Source: Luminiphilus sp.
GTDB lineage: Bacteria > Pseudomonadota > Gammaproteobacteria > Pseudomonadales > Halieaceae
DNA: 8,630 bases
Assembly: GCA_022425845.1 (NCBI GenBank)
Contig: JAKMEU010000162.1
Span: 1 to 8,630, forward strand
Direction of reading: 5' to 3'
The position numbers and the translations under genes are program-made. Under the pieces are notes generated by a model. It saw nothing but the letters and a program-made list of their open reading frames with translations. It was not told the origin of the DNA and did not search any database. Below are positions 1 to 5,111 of the stretch, one piece after another. Every line of letters starts with the position of its first letter. Within the stretch, counting starts at the first letter, position 1.

Positions 1-169
1 GGGCGCGGTTGAGCTGCCTGAAGGTATTGAGATGGTGATGCCTGGAGACAACATCAACATTGTGGCGACGTTGATTGCCCCGATTGCGATGGAAGAGGGT
101 CTTCGTTTTGCGATCCGTGAGGGTGGCAGAACGGTCGGTGCTGGCGTCGTCGCCAAAATCATCGAGTAA
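1..169 (+). CDS. tuf: Elongation factor Tu, C-terminal 55 residues (5' partial)
   Basis: EF-Tu is the GTPase that carries aminoacyl-tRNA to the ribosomal A site. Only the end of beta-barrel domain III is present; the first complete codon begins at position 2 and the TAA stop is at 167-169. The visible 55 residues contain the family blocks ELPEGIEMVMPGDN and LRFAIREGGRTVGAGVVAK, so identity is not in doubt. The Arg, Ala and Glu of LRFAIREGG, which match E. coli R373, A375 and E378 where kirromycin-resistance changes are known, are unchanged. The protein ends KIIE instead of the E. coli KVLG. The start and the GTPase domain lie upstream of the window. The gene is followed by its own terminator, so it is probably the last gene of a str-type operon (rpsL-rpsG-fusA-tuf); that upstream context is inferred, not seen. 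Confidence 0.97.
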   Translation, partial: GAVELPEGIEMVMPGDNINIVATLIAPIAMEEGLRFAIREGGRTVGAGVVAKIIE

Positions 170-192
170 GCCGTCGGTACCAAAGTCCAGAG

Positions 193-216
193 AGCCCGGC
201 GATGCCGGGCTTTTTT
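193..216 (+). terminator. Intrinsic terminator of tuf
   Basis: A perfect inverted repeat, AGCCCGGC (193-200) and GCCGGGCT (204-211), encloses a GAT triloop and runs directly into six T residues (211-216). It lies 24 nt after the tuf stop. Read on the minus strand the same stem is followed by a CT-rich stretch without a T run, so it should not efficiently stop transcription arriving from the convergent TM2 gene. Confidence 0.93.
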
Positions 217-248
217 ATGCCTGCGCCCTGCGGCCGGGCAAGGTAATG

Positions 249-653
249 CTAAACCTGTCCCCGGTTTTCGGCCGCTATCTGTTCATTGAGCGTAAACAGG
301 TCGTAAATGATGCCCAATCCAAAAATGCCAAGCGTAAACAGGTAAACGAGGCCGCTGATTACCTGTCCGCGGTAAAAGCGATGGACACCAAAAATGCCGA
401 GTACAACCAGCAGTATCCACGCCAAATTGTAATCTTCCTCGCCGGCAGGAAACCGCTCCGACGCATCCTCAGCCATGCCCGGTATGAGAAACAGGTCGAT
501 GATCCAGCCCACCAGGCACAGACCCAGTGTCAGCGCCCACAGCGCCCCCGTGAGGGGCCGGCCAAGGTAGAAACGGTGCAGCCCAATAAACCCAAATATC
601 CAGAACACGTAGGCCAGCAGGGTGCTGTGATCCGAGAGTTCCCTGTTCTGCAT
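249..653 (-). CDS. Small membrane protein with two TM2 modules
   Basis: A 134-residue predicted inner-membrane protein of unknown function. It is built from two similar halves. Module 1 (about residues 11-58) carries GLHRFYLG at 24-31 and ends GWIIDLFLIP. Module 2 (about 76-122) carries GVHRFYRG at 89-96 and ends GIIYDLFTL. Each half has two hydrophobic segments (near 11-25 and 35-56, then 76-90 and 98-118), joined by an acidic linker around 59-75. This is the TM2 domain pattern: two helices with a short G-x-HRFY-x-G turn. Tandem forms of about this length occur in gammaproteobacteria. The ATG at 651-653 is supported by a GGAGG (minus strand, 662-666) 8 nt upstream. The stop is TAG. It is transcribed away from the ribosomal genes and toward tuf. 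No signal peptide or catalytic motif is seen, and no terminator of its own is visible. Confidence 0.87.
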   Translation of the reverse strand: MQNRELSDHSTLLAYVFWIFGFIGLHRFYLGRPLTGALWALTLGLCLVGWIIDLFLIPGMAEDASERFPAGEEDYNLAWILLVVLGIFGVHRFYRGQVISGLVYLFTLGIFGLGIIYDLFTLNEQIAAENRGQV

Positions 654-741
654 AATGCTTTCCTCCGTGAAAGTCGGTTGGCGAAAGGCTCTGCAAGGGT
701 CCCAACGCCTGAGTATGGGCTGAATTTACCCTAAAAACGGC

Positions 742-783
742 GGCCTTGCTGTTCAAGGCCCCCCGGGCGGGCTCGTACCGGGG
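742..783. other. Two adjacent GC-rich hairpins in the divergent intergenic region
   Basis: Within the gene-free stretch 654-924, GGCCTTG (742-748) pairs with CAAGGCC (754-760) over a 5-nt loop. Immediately next to it CCCCGG (761-766) pairs with CCGGGG (778-783) over an 11-nt loop. On the minus strand the first hairpin is followed after GCCG by five T residues (734-738 on the plus strand), so it resembles a weak terminator pointing toward the TM2 gene. The role is unknown. It could be an insulator, an RNA element in a long TM2 leader, or chance in GC-rich sequence. Confidence 0.4.
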
Positions 784-800
784 TTTGTGACATATTGCCT

Positions 801-837
801 ATCGTGGCCTGGCTCGCCTTTCCACGACAAATCGTGG
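801..837. repeat. ATCGTGG direct repeats and CCACGA/TCGTGG inverted repeat at the S10 promoter
   Basis: ATCGTGG occurs at 801-807 and again at 831-837, 30 bp apart start to start. CCACGA at 822-827 forms an inverted repeat with TCGTGG at 832-837 over 4 bp. The downstream copy abuts the -35 box at 838. This arrangement is compatible with an operator or activator site, but no regulator can be named from the sequence. Confidence 0.45.
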
Positions 838-866
838 TTGACAGCTTGTGTTCCCGGTCCTATAGT
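838..866 (+). promoter_or_regulatory. Sigma-70 promoter of the S10 cluster
   Basis: TTGACA at 838-843 is a perfect -35 box. It is followed by a 17-bp spacer and TATAGT at 861-866, a five-of-six match to the -10 box. Transcription should start near 872-875, giving a leader of only about 50 nt before the rpsJ GTG at 925. The stretch after the -10 box (TCGCCC, 867-872) is GC-rich, as in stringently controlled ribosomal promoters; control by ppGpp/DksA is inferred. No other promoter of similar quality was seen upstream of rpsJ. Confidence 0.88.
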
Positions 867-884
867 TCGCCCTCTTTTTTTCGG

Positions 885-910
885 CACCCCCGTGCGGGGT
901 GGCGGTTTTT
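885..910 (+). promoter_or_regulatory. S10 leader hairpin followed by a U-run (possible attenuator)
   Basis: CACCCC (885-890) pairs with GGGGTG (896-901) over a CGTGC loop. After GCGG comes a T run at 906-910, just before the rpsJ ribosome binding site. The layout resembles an attenuator or weak intrinsic terminator, although the 4-nt gap before the T run weakens the resemblance. In E. coli the S10 leader terminates in response to L4 but is much longer (about 170 nt) and more structured. L4 control here is therefore not established. Confidence 0.45.
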
Positions 911-913
911 CGT

Positions 914-927
914 GGAGTTGTATTGTG
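914..927 (+). promoter_or_regulatory. Ribosome binding site and GTG start of rpsJ
   Basis: GGAG at 914-917 lies 7 nt before GTG at 925-927. The reading frame is open further upstream to ATG-like positions around 787, but those precede the promoter. The GTG gives a protein starting MQNQRIRIRLKAFDH, which matches the family N-terminus. Confidence 0.93.
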
Positions 928-1236
928 CAGAACCAGCGTATTCGTATTCGCCTCAAGGCCTTTGATCACAAGCTGATCGACGCCTCGACCCAGGAGATTG
1001 TTGAGACCGCCCGTCGTACGGGTGCTCAGGTCCGGGGTCCCATCCCGCTGCCGACTAAAAAGGAGAAGTTCACTATTCTGACTTCTCCTCATGTCAACAA
1101 GGATGCCAGAGACCAGTATGAAATTCGCACGCACAAGCGCCTTCTCGATATCGTCGAGCCTACGGAGAAGACTGTAGATGCTCTGATGAAACTCGATCTT
1201 GCGGCCGGTGTGGAAGTCCAGATCAGCCTGGGTTGA
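925..1236 (+). CDS. rpsJ: 30S ribosomal protein S10 (transcription factor NusE)
   Basis: S10 sits in the head of the 30S subunit. As NusE it pairs with NusB in antitermination complexes and contacts NusG, linking transcription to translation. The protein from the GTG start is 103 residues, the usual length. It carries the family blocks MQNQRIRIRLKAFDH at the N-terminus, VRGPIPLPTKKEKFT around 36-50 (the extended loop), SPHVNKDARDQYEIRTHKR near 54-72 and DIVEPTEKTVDALMKLDLAAGVEVQISLG at the C-terminus. The frame is open upstream to 787, but the strong promoter at 838-866 rules out a longer start. It is the first gene of the S10 cluster and is followed by an unusually long 110-nt spacer before rplC. 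Confidence 0.98.
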   Translation: MQNQRIRIRLKAFDHKLIDASTQEIVETARRTGAQVRGPIPLPTKKEKFTILTSPHVNKDARDQYEIRTHKRLLDIVEPTEKTVDALMKLDLAAGVEVQISLG

Positions 1237-1251
1237 GAACAATTTAGTAGG

Positions 1252-1306
1252 ACCTGCCTGGCTCGTCCAGGTGTGTAACGTCTGTAGGGAATGGTCCCGA
1301 CAGGCG
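1252..1306 (+). promoter_or_regulatory. Structured RNA hairpins in the rpsJ-rplC spacer
   Basis: The 110-nt spacer can form two stem-loops. In the first, CCTGG (1257-1261) pairs with CCAGG (1267-1271), or alternatively ACCTG (1252-1256) with CAGGT (1268-1272). The second and stronger one pairs 1279-1285 with 1300-1306 and GGGA (1287-1290) with TCCC (1295-1298). That gives eleven pairs including one G-U, one A-G mismatch and an ATGG tetraloop. No U run follows, so it is not an intrinsic terminator. A role in mRNA processing, stability or ribosomal-protein feedback is possible but unproven. Confidence 0.5.
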
Positions 1307-1346
1307 GCCATAGAGGGTATAGCCCCGTACACTGTGAGGTTTAACC

Positions 1347-1982
1347 ATGACTATTGGCATAGTCGGCCGAAAGTCGGGAATGACTCGTGTCTTTACCGAC
1401 GAAGGCGTATCAGTACCAGTGACCGTAGTGGAAGTGCTTCCAAACCGCGTCACTCAAATCAAAGAGCTCGAGACCGATGGGTATCGGGCAATTCAGGTCA
1501 CAACGGGCGACCGTAAGGCCTCAAAAGTCAGCAAGCCAGCCGCCGGCCATTTCGCCAAGGCGGGAAGCACTGCGGGTGATGGCCTGTGGGAGTTTCGTCT
1601 CGACGGGTCTGAAGAGGCCTTCGAGTTGGGCGCAGAGCTGACTGTCGAACGATTTGAGCAAGGCCAGAAGGTCGACGTGGCTGGACGTTCCAAGGGTAAG
1701 GGTTTCCAGGGCGCAGTTAAGCGCTGGAATTTCCGTACTCAGGACGCTACCCACGGCAACTCGTTGTCCCATAGGGCTCCGGGTTCCATCGGTCAGTGCC
1801 AAACGCCAGGTCGCGTCTTCAAAGGTAAGAAGATGGCTGGACACATGGGTGCCGAGCGGGTCACAACCCAGGGGTTGGAAGTGGTGCGCGTTGACGCCGA
1901 GCGGAACCTGTTGCTCATCAAGGGCGCCGTACCCGGTGCGCCGGGTGGACACGTCATCGTACGGCCAACGGTTAAGGGTTAA
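1347..1982 (+). CDS. rplC: 50S ribosomal protein L3
   Basis: L3 binds 23S rRNA early in assembly and extends a loop toward the peptidyl-transferase centre. The protein is 211 residues (E. coli 209). It opens MTIGIVGRKSGMTRVF, has the KGKGFQGAVKRW block near 116-127 and the central extension HRAPGSIGQCQTPGRVFKGKKMAGHMG at about 142-168, and closes with VVRVDAERNLLLIKGAVPG. Gln152 matches the glutamine methylated by PrmB in E. coli. The residue before it is Cys151 where E. coli has Asn149. ATG is chosen because GAGG at 1336-1339 lies 7 nt upstream and the N-terminus fits the family. The gene follows the long structured spacer after rpsJ and is 12 nt from rplD. Confidence 0.98.
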   Translation: MTIGIVGRKSGMTRVFTDEGVSVPVTVVEVLPNRVTQIKELETDGYRAIQVTTGDRKASKVSKPAAGHFAKAGSTAGDGLWEFRLDGSEEAFELGAELTVERFEQGQKVDVAGRSKGKGFQGAVKRWNFRTQDATHGNSLSHRAPGSIGQCQTPGRVFKGKKMAGHMGAERVTTQGLEVVRVDAERNLLLIKGAVPGAPGGHVIVRPTVKG

Positions 1983-1994
1983 GGGGGCGCAGCT

Positions 1995-2612
1995 ATGGAA
2001 TTGAGTGTAGTAAAGCCCGGAAATGCGGCTGCTGGGACCGTTTCGGTCTCGGAAGCCACCTTTGCCAGGGAGTACAACGAAGCATTGGTGCATCAGGTTG
2101 TGACCGCTTTTCTAGCGGGCGGCCGGCAGGGTACCAAGGCCCAGAAGACCCGTTCAGATGTGGCCGGCGGCGGTAAGAAGCCCTGGCGCCAGAAGGGGAC
2201 GGGTCGTGCCCGTGCGGGAACGATTCGCTCACCTATTTGGCGGTCAGGCGGAACGACGTTCGCCGCGCGGCCTCAGGATCACAGCCAGAAGGTCAACAAG
2301 AAGATGTACCGGGCGGCCATGCGATCCATTTTGTCAGAGCTCGCGAGGACTGACCGGTTGGTGGTAATCGAGGGGTTGGGTGTTGAGGAGCCCAAGACCA
2401 AGCTTCTGGTCTCCCAGCTCAAGGAGTTTGGCGTGGAGAACGTCCTGATCGTGGCGGATGCGGTAGACAAGAACCTGTATCTCGCTGCCCGCAACCTGCA
2501 CAAGGTTGATGTCAGGGATGTCGACGCCGTGGACCCCGTCAGCCTGATTGCCTTCGACAAGGTCATGGTGACGGTTGACGCAGTGAAAAAATTTGAGGAG
2601 GCCCTGGCGTGA
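1995..2612 (+). CDS. rplD: 50S ribosomal protein L4
   Basis: L4 is an early 23S rRNA binder whose long loop lines the peptide exit tunnel. In E. coli it also represses its own S10 operon. The protein is 205 residues (E. coli 201). The tunnel loop GGGKKPWRQKGTGRARAG lies at about 58-75, followed by SPIWRSGGTTFAARPQDHSQKVNKKMYR (79-106). The C-terminal half has the NLHKVDVRDVDAVDPVSLIAFDKV block at 167-190. The lysines and arginines of the loop tip, where macrolide-resistance changes arise in E. coli (K63 region), are intact. The ATG has a GGGGG run at 1983-1987, partly overlapping the rplC stop region. Its TGA overlaps the rplW start by 4 nt (GTGA), which implies translational coupling. Confidence 0.98.
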   Translation: MELSVVKPGNAAAGTVSVSEATFAREYNEALVHQVVTAFLAGGRQGTKAQKTRSDVAGGGKKPWRQKGTGRARAGTIRSPIWRSGGTTFAARPQDHSQKVNKKMYRAAMRSILSELARTDRLVVIEGLGVEEPKTKLLVSQLKEFGVENVLIVADAVDKNLYLAARNLHKVDVRDVDAVDPVSLIAFDKVMVTVDAVKKFEEALA

Positions 2613-2905
2613 ATCAGGAACGCGTATTCCAGATCCTTATTGGGCCCCATATGTCCGAGAAAGCGGCCATGGCGGCTGAGAGCGGCAACCAGTATGTGTT
2701 CCGGGTTGCTCTCGATGCGACCAAGCACGAGATCAAGAGCTCGGTAGAGCAGTTATTCAAGGTTCGAGTTGACGACGTGCGCACGCTGCGCGTCAAAGGC
2801 AAGAGCAAGCGCAACCGGTTCGGCGTCACGACCAAGTCGACCTGGAAGAAAGCTTACGTACGTTTGGAGCAGGGTCAGGAAATTGACCTCGCTGCCATCA
2901 GTTAA
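2609..2905 (+). CDS. rplW: 50S ribosomal protein L23
   Basis: L23 sits at the tunnel exit and is the docking site for trigger factor and signal recognition particle. The protein has 98 residues (E. coli 100). It contains GPHMSEKAAMA near 12-22, where Glu17 matches the E. coli Glu18 needed for trigger-factor docking. It also has DATKHEIKSSVEQLFKVRVDDVRTL at 36-60, the basic tunnel-facing loop VKGKSKRNRFG at 62-72 and WKKAYVRL at 79-86. The start is GTG at 2609, overlapping the rplD stop in a GTGA arrangement, with an excellent GGAGG at 2597-2601 and a 7-nt spacer. The next gene, rplB, begins 15 nt downstream. Confidence 0.97.
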   Translation: MNQERVFQILIGPHMSEKAAMAAESGNQYVFRVALDATKHEIKSSVEQLFKVRVDDVRTLRVKGKSKRNRFGVTTKSTWKKAYVRLEQGQEIDLAAIS

Positions 2906-2920
2906 GGGGACGGTTACGTC

Positions 2921-3748
2921 ATGCCAGTCGTAAAGAGTAAACCGACATCAGCAGGTCGCCGCCATCAGGTCAAGGTCACCAACAAAGAGCTGCACAAGGG
3001 AAAGCCCTACGCTCCCCTGCTGCAGAAGAAGTCCAAGACCGGTGGTCGCAACAACGCGGGGCGTATTACGACCCGGCATATTGGTGGCGGGCACAAGCAT
3101 CATTACCGCGTTATCGACTTTAAGCGGACTAAAGATGGCATTCCTGCGAAGGTAGAGCGCATCGAGTATGACCCCAATCGGACCGCGCACATTGCGCTGG
3201 TACTTTATGCGGATGGTGAGCGTCGCTATATTCTCGCGCCCAAAGGCGTAAGCGCCGGTGACGTGCTGTACTCAGGATCGGCTGCGCCGATCAAGGCAGG
3301 AAACTGCCTGCCAGTCCGCAACATTCCTGTGGGCGCAGTGATTCACGCTATTGAGCTGAAGCCCGGTAAGGGCGCGCAGCTGGCACGCTCCGCGGGTGCA
3401 TCCGTGCAATTGGTAGCCCGCGAAGGGCAGTACGCCACTATCAGGCTGCGTTCCGGAGAGATGCGCAAAGTGCCGGTTGACTGCCGCGCCACCCTCGGAG
3501 AAGTGTCAAATTCCGAGCACAGCCTACAGAAATTGGGTAAGGCGGGAGCTGCGCGTTGGCGTGGTGTTCGTCCTACAGTTCGCGGCGTTGCCATGAACCC
3601 GGTCGATCACCCCCATGGTGGTGGTGAAGGTCGTACCTCGGGTGGCCGGCATCCGGTTACACCTTGGGGTGTGCCGACCAAAGGTTACAAAACCCGCAAG
3701 AACAAGCGTACCGACGGCTTTATTGTTCGTCGTCGCAACAAAAAATAA
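2921..3748 (+). CDS. rplB: 50S ribosomal protein L2
   Basis: L2 is a large, highly conserved 23S rRNA binder needed for subunit association and peptidyl-transferase activity. The protein is 275 residues (E. coli 273). The N-terminal RNA-binding domain includes the GGGHKHHYRVIDFKR block at 55-69, and the KOW-like barrel domain is in the middle. The C-terminal MNPVDHPHGGGEGRTSGGRHPVTPWG block lies at 225-250. His230 in that block matches the E. coli His229 (mature numbering) implicated in activity. The very basic tail ends FIVRRRNKK. The start is supported by GGGGA at 2906-2910, about 10 nt upstream, slightly longer than usual. The 25-nt gap to rpsS contains only the next ribosome binding site. 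Confidence 0.98.
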   Translation: MPVVKSKPTSAGRRHQVKVTNKELHKGKPYAPLLQKKSKTGGRNNAGRITTRHIGGGHKHHYRVIDFKRTKDGIPAKVERIEYDPNRTAHIALVLYADGERRYILAPKGVSAGDVLYSGSAAPIKAGNCLPVRNIPVGAVIHAIELKPGKGAQLARSAGASVQLVAREGQYATIRLRSGEMRKVPVDCRATLGEVSNSEHSLQKLGKAGAARWRGVRPTVRGVAMNPVDHPHGGGEGRTSGGRHPVTPWGVPTKGYKTRKNKRTDGFIVRRRNKK

Positions 3749-3773
3749 GTACTGAAGTAAAGAGGACATATCT

Positions 3774-4049
3774 GTGCCACGTTCAGTCAAGAAAGGCCCC
3801 TTTATCGACCTGCACCTTCTAAAGAAGGTGGAGGCCGCCGCTGAGAGCAATGATCGCCGCCCCATCAAAACCTGGTCGCGTCGCTCGATGGTTTCTCCGG
3901 ACATGGTGGGCCTAACCATTGCCGTACATAACGGACGCCAGCATGTGCCGGTCCTCATCAATGAGGACATGGTCGGCCACAAGCTGGGTGAATTTGCTGT
4001 GACCCGGACGTTTAAGGGCCACATTGTAGACAAGAAAGCCAAGCGTTAA
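3774..4049 (+). CDS. rpsS: 30S ribosomal protein S19
   Basis: S19 lies in the 30S head, pairs with S13 and helps form the A-site bridge to the 50S subunit. The protein is 91 residues (E. coli 92). It has the diagnostic MPRSVKKGPFIDLHLLKKV N-terminus, KTWSRRSMVSPDMVG at about 32-46 and the C-terminal block GHKLGEFAVTRTFKGHIVDKKAKR. The start codon is GTG at 3774, chosen because GAGG at 3762-3765 lies 8 nt upstream and the N-terminus matches the family exactly. It is the third gene here with a GTG start, after rpsJ and rplW. A 19-nt gap separates it from rplV. Confidence 0.97.
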   Translation: MPRSVKKGPFIDLHLLKKVEAAAESNDRRPIKTWSRRSMVSPDMVGLTIAVHNGRQHVPVLINEDMVGHKLGEFAVTRTFKGHIVDKKAKR

Positions 4050-4068
4050 GGGTTGCTGGAGAGACATC

Positions 4069-4407
4069 ATGGAAGTAGCAGCAAAACTCCGGGGAGCACG
4101 CATCTCTGCGCAGAAGGCGCGGCTGGTGGCCGATGAAGTTCGCGGCAAGCCCGTGGGCGAAGCGCTGAACCTGCTTGAGTTCAGCAAAAAGAAGGCTGCG
4201 CACCTGGTGCGCAAACTGCTTAATTCGGCGATTGCCAATGCCGAAAACAATGAGGGTGCAGACGTTGACGAGCTGCGCATCTCGACCATTTTTGTCGATG
4301 AGGGCCTGACCATGAAGCGCATGCGAGCACGCGCAAAGGGTCGGGGAGACCGGATTCTAAAGCGTACCTGCCATATCACGGTCAAGGTCGCGGACAACGA
4401 AAGCTAA
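4069..4407 (+). CDS. rplV: 50S ribosomal protein L22
   Basis: L22 binds all six domains of 23S rRNA, and its long beta-hairpin lines the exit tunnel next to L4. The protein is 112 residues (E. coli 110). It has the N-terminal block ARISAQKARLVADEVRGKPV (10-29), the SAIANAENNEGADVDELR block (53-70) and the hairpin DEGLTMKRMRARAKGRGDRILKRT (77-100). The Met82-Lys83-Arg84 triplet, whose deletion gives erythromycin resistance in E. coli, is present. Position 87 is Ala where E. coli has Pro. The ATG is preceded by GGAG at 4058-4061 with a 7-nt spacer. The gene sits between rpsS and rpsC, as in other bacteria. Confidence 0.97.
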   Translation: MEVAAKLRGARISAQKARLVADEVRGKPVGEALNLLEFSKKKAAHLVRKLLNSAIANAENNEGADVDELRISTIFVDEGLTMKRMRARAKGRGDRILKRTCHITVKVADNES

Positions 4408-4419
4408 GGGGACTGACGC

Positions 4420-5091
4420 ATGGGTCAGAAAGTACATCCAACCGGTATTCGCCTTGGCATCGTCAAGGAACACAATTCGGTTTGGTACGCGGACAGTAAA
4501 GTCTACGCCAAGAACCTCATCAGTGATCTTGAGGTGCGGGACTACGTACTCAAGAAGCTCGACGCTGCATCCGTCAGTCGGGTGGTTATTGAGCGGCCCG
4601 CACAGACAGCGCGCTTGACTATTCACACAGCCCGGCCGGGAATCGTTATCGGCAAGAAGGGTGAGGATGTAGAAAAGCTGCGTCAGGAACTCAGCGCAAA
4701 GATGGGTGTGCCGGTGCACATTAACATCGAAGAGATTCGCAAGCCCGATCTCGATGCGCGCCTGGTTGCACAGAATGTAGCGCAGCAGCTTGAGCGTCGG
4801 GTGATGTTTCGTCGGGCTATGAAGCGGGTGGTCCAGAATGCCATGCGCCAGGGCGCCGAGGGCATCAAGGTTCAGGTGGGTGGTCGCTTGGGCGGTGCAG
4901 AAATAGCGCGGACAGAGTGGTACCGCGAGGGACGAGTGCCCCTGCATACCCTGCGTGCTGACATTGATTATGCCACTTATGAGGCTCACACGACTTACGG
5001 CGTCATTGGCGTCAAGGTCTGGATCTTCAAGGGCGAGGTTATAGGTACTGAGGACGAGGGCCAGGAGCCCCGTCGTTCAGCGGCCAACTGA
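4420..5091 (+). CDS. rpsC: 30S ribosomal protein S3
   Basis: S3 lies at the mRNA entry of the 30S subunit, where with S4 and S5 it forms the ribosomal helicase. The protein is 223 residues, ten shorter than E. coli S3 because the basic C-terminal tail is reduced to GTEDEGQEPRRSAAN. The N-terminus is MGQKVHPTGIRLGIVK. A type II KH domain carries the GKKGEDVEKLR signature at 78-88. The helicase residues Arg131, Arg132 and Lys135 are present in FRRAMKR (130-136). The C-terminal core GGAEIARTEWYREGRVPLHTLRADIDY (158-184) is intact. The start has AAGGGGA at 4406-4412 with a 7-nt spacer. The gap to rplP is 20 nt. Confidence 0.98.
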   Translation: MGQKVHPTGIRLGIVKEHNSVWYADSKVYAKNLISDLEVRDYVLKKLDAASVSRVVIERPAQTARLTIHTARPGIVIGKKGEDVEKLRQELSAKMGVPVHINIEEIRKPDLDARLVAQNVAQQLERRVMFRRAMKRVVQNAMRQGAEGIKVQVGGRLGGAEIARTEWYREGRVPLHTLRADIDYATYEAHTTYGVIGVKVWIFKGEVIGTEDEGQEPRRSAAN

Positions 5092-5111
5092 GGCTGTTAG
5101 GGAACTGAATC

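Noticed and set aside
75..734. Plus-strand open frame overlapping the tuf end, the terminator and the TM2 gene
   Set aside because: It runs through the tuf terminator and opposite a well-supported minus-strand gene; the translation resembles no family and has no ribosome binding site of note.
728..756. Possible TM2 promoter on the minus strand (TTGAAC, 17 bp, TAGGGT)
   Set aside because: The -10 matches only three of six positions and the -35 four of six, and the -35 overlaps a hairpin; not strong enough to annotate.
787..924. In-frame 5' extension of rpsJ giving a 149-residue protein
   Set aside because: The extension covers the promoter (838-866) and would start before the transcription start; the GTG at 925 has a good ribosome binding site and gives the exact family N-terminus.
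1297..1323. Possible internal promoter before rplC (CCGACA, 15 bp, TATAGC)
   Set aside because: Spacing is too short and both boxes are weak; the CCGACA falls inside the stem of the spacer hairpin.
799..1332. Minus-strand open frame of 177 codons over rpsJ
   Set aside because: It is antisense to S10 and the promoter; its composition is that of a shadow frame.
4357..4989. Minus-strand open frame of 210 codons opposite rpsC
   Set aside because: It lies entirely antisense to a highly conserved gene and is explained by codon bias; no recognisable protein features.
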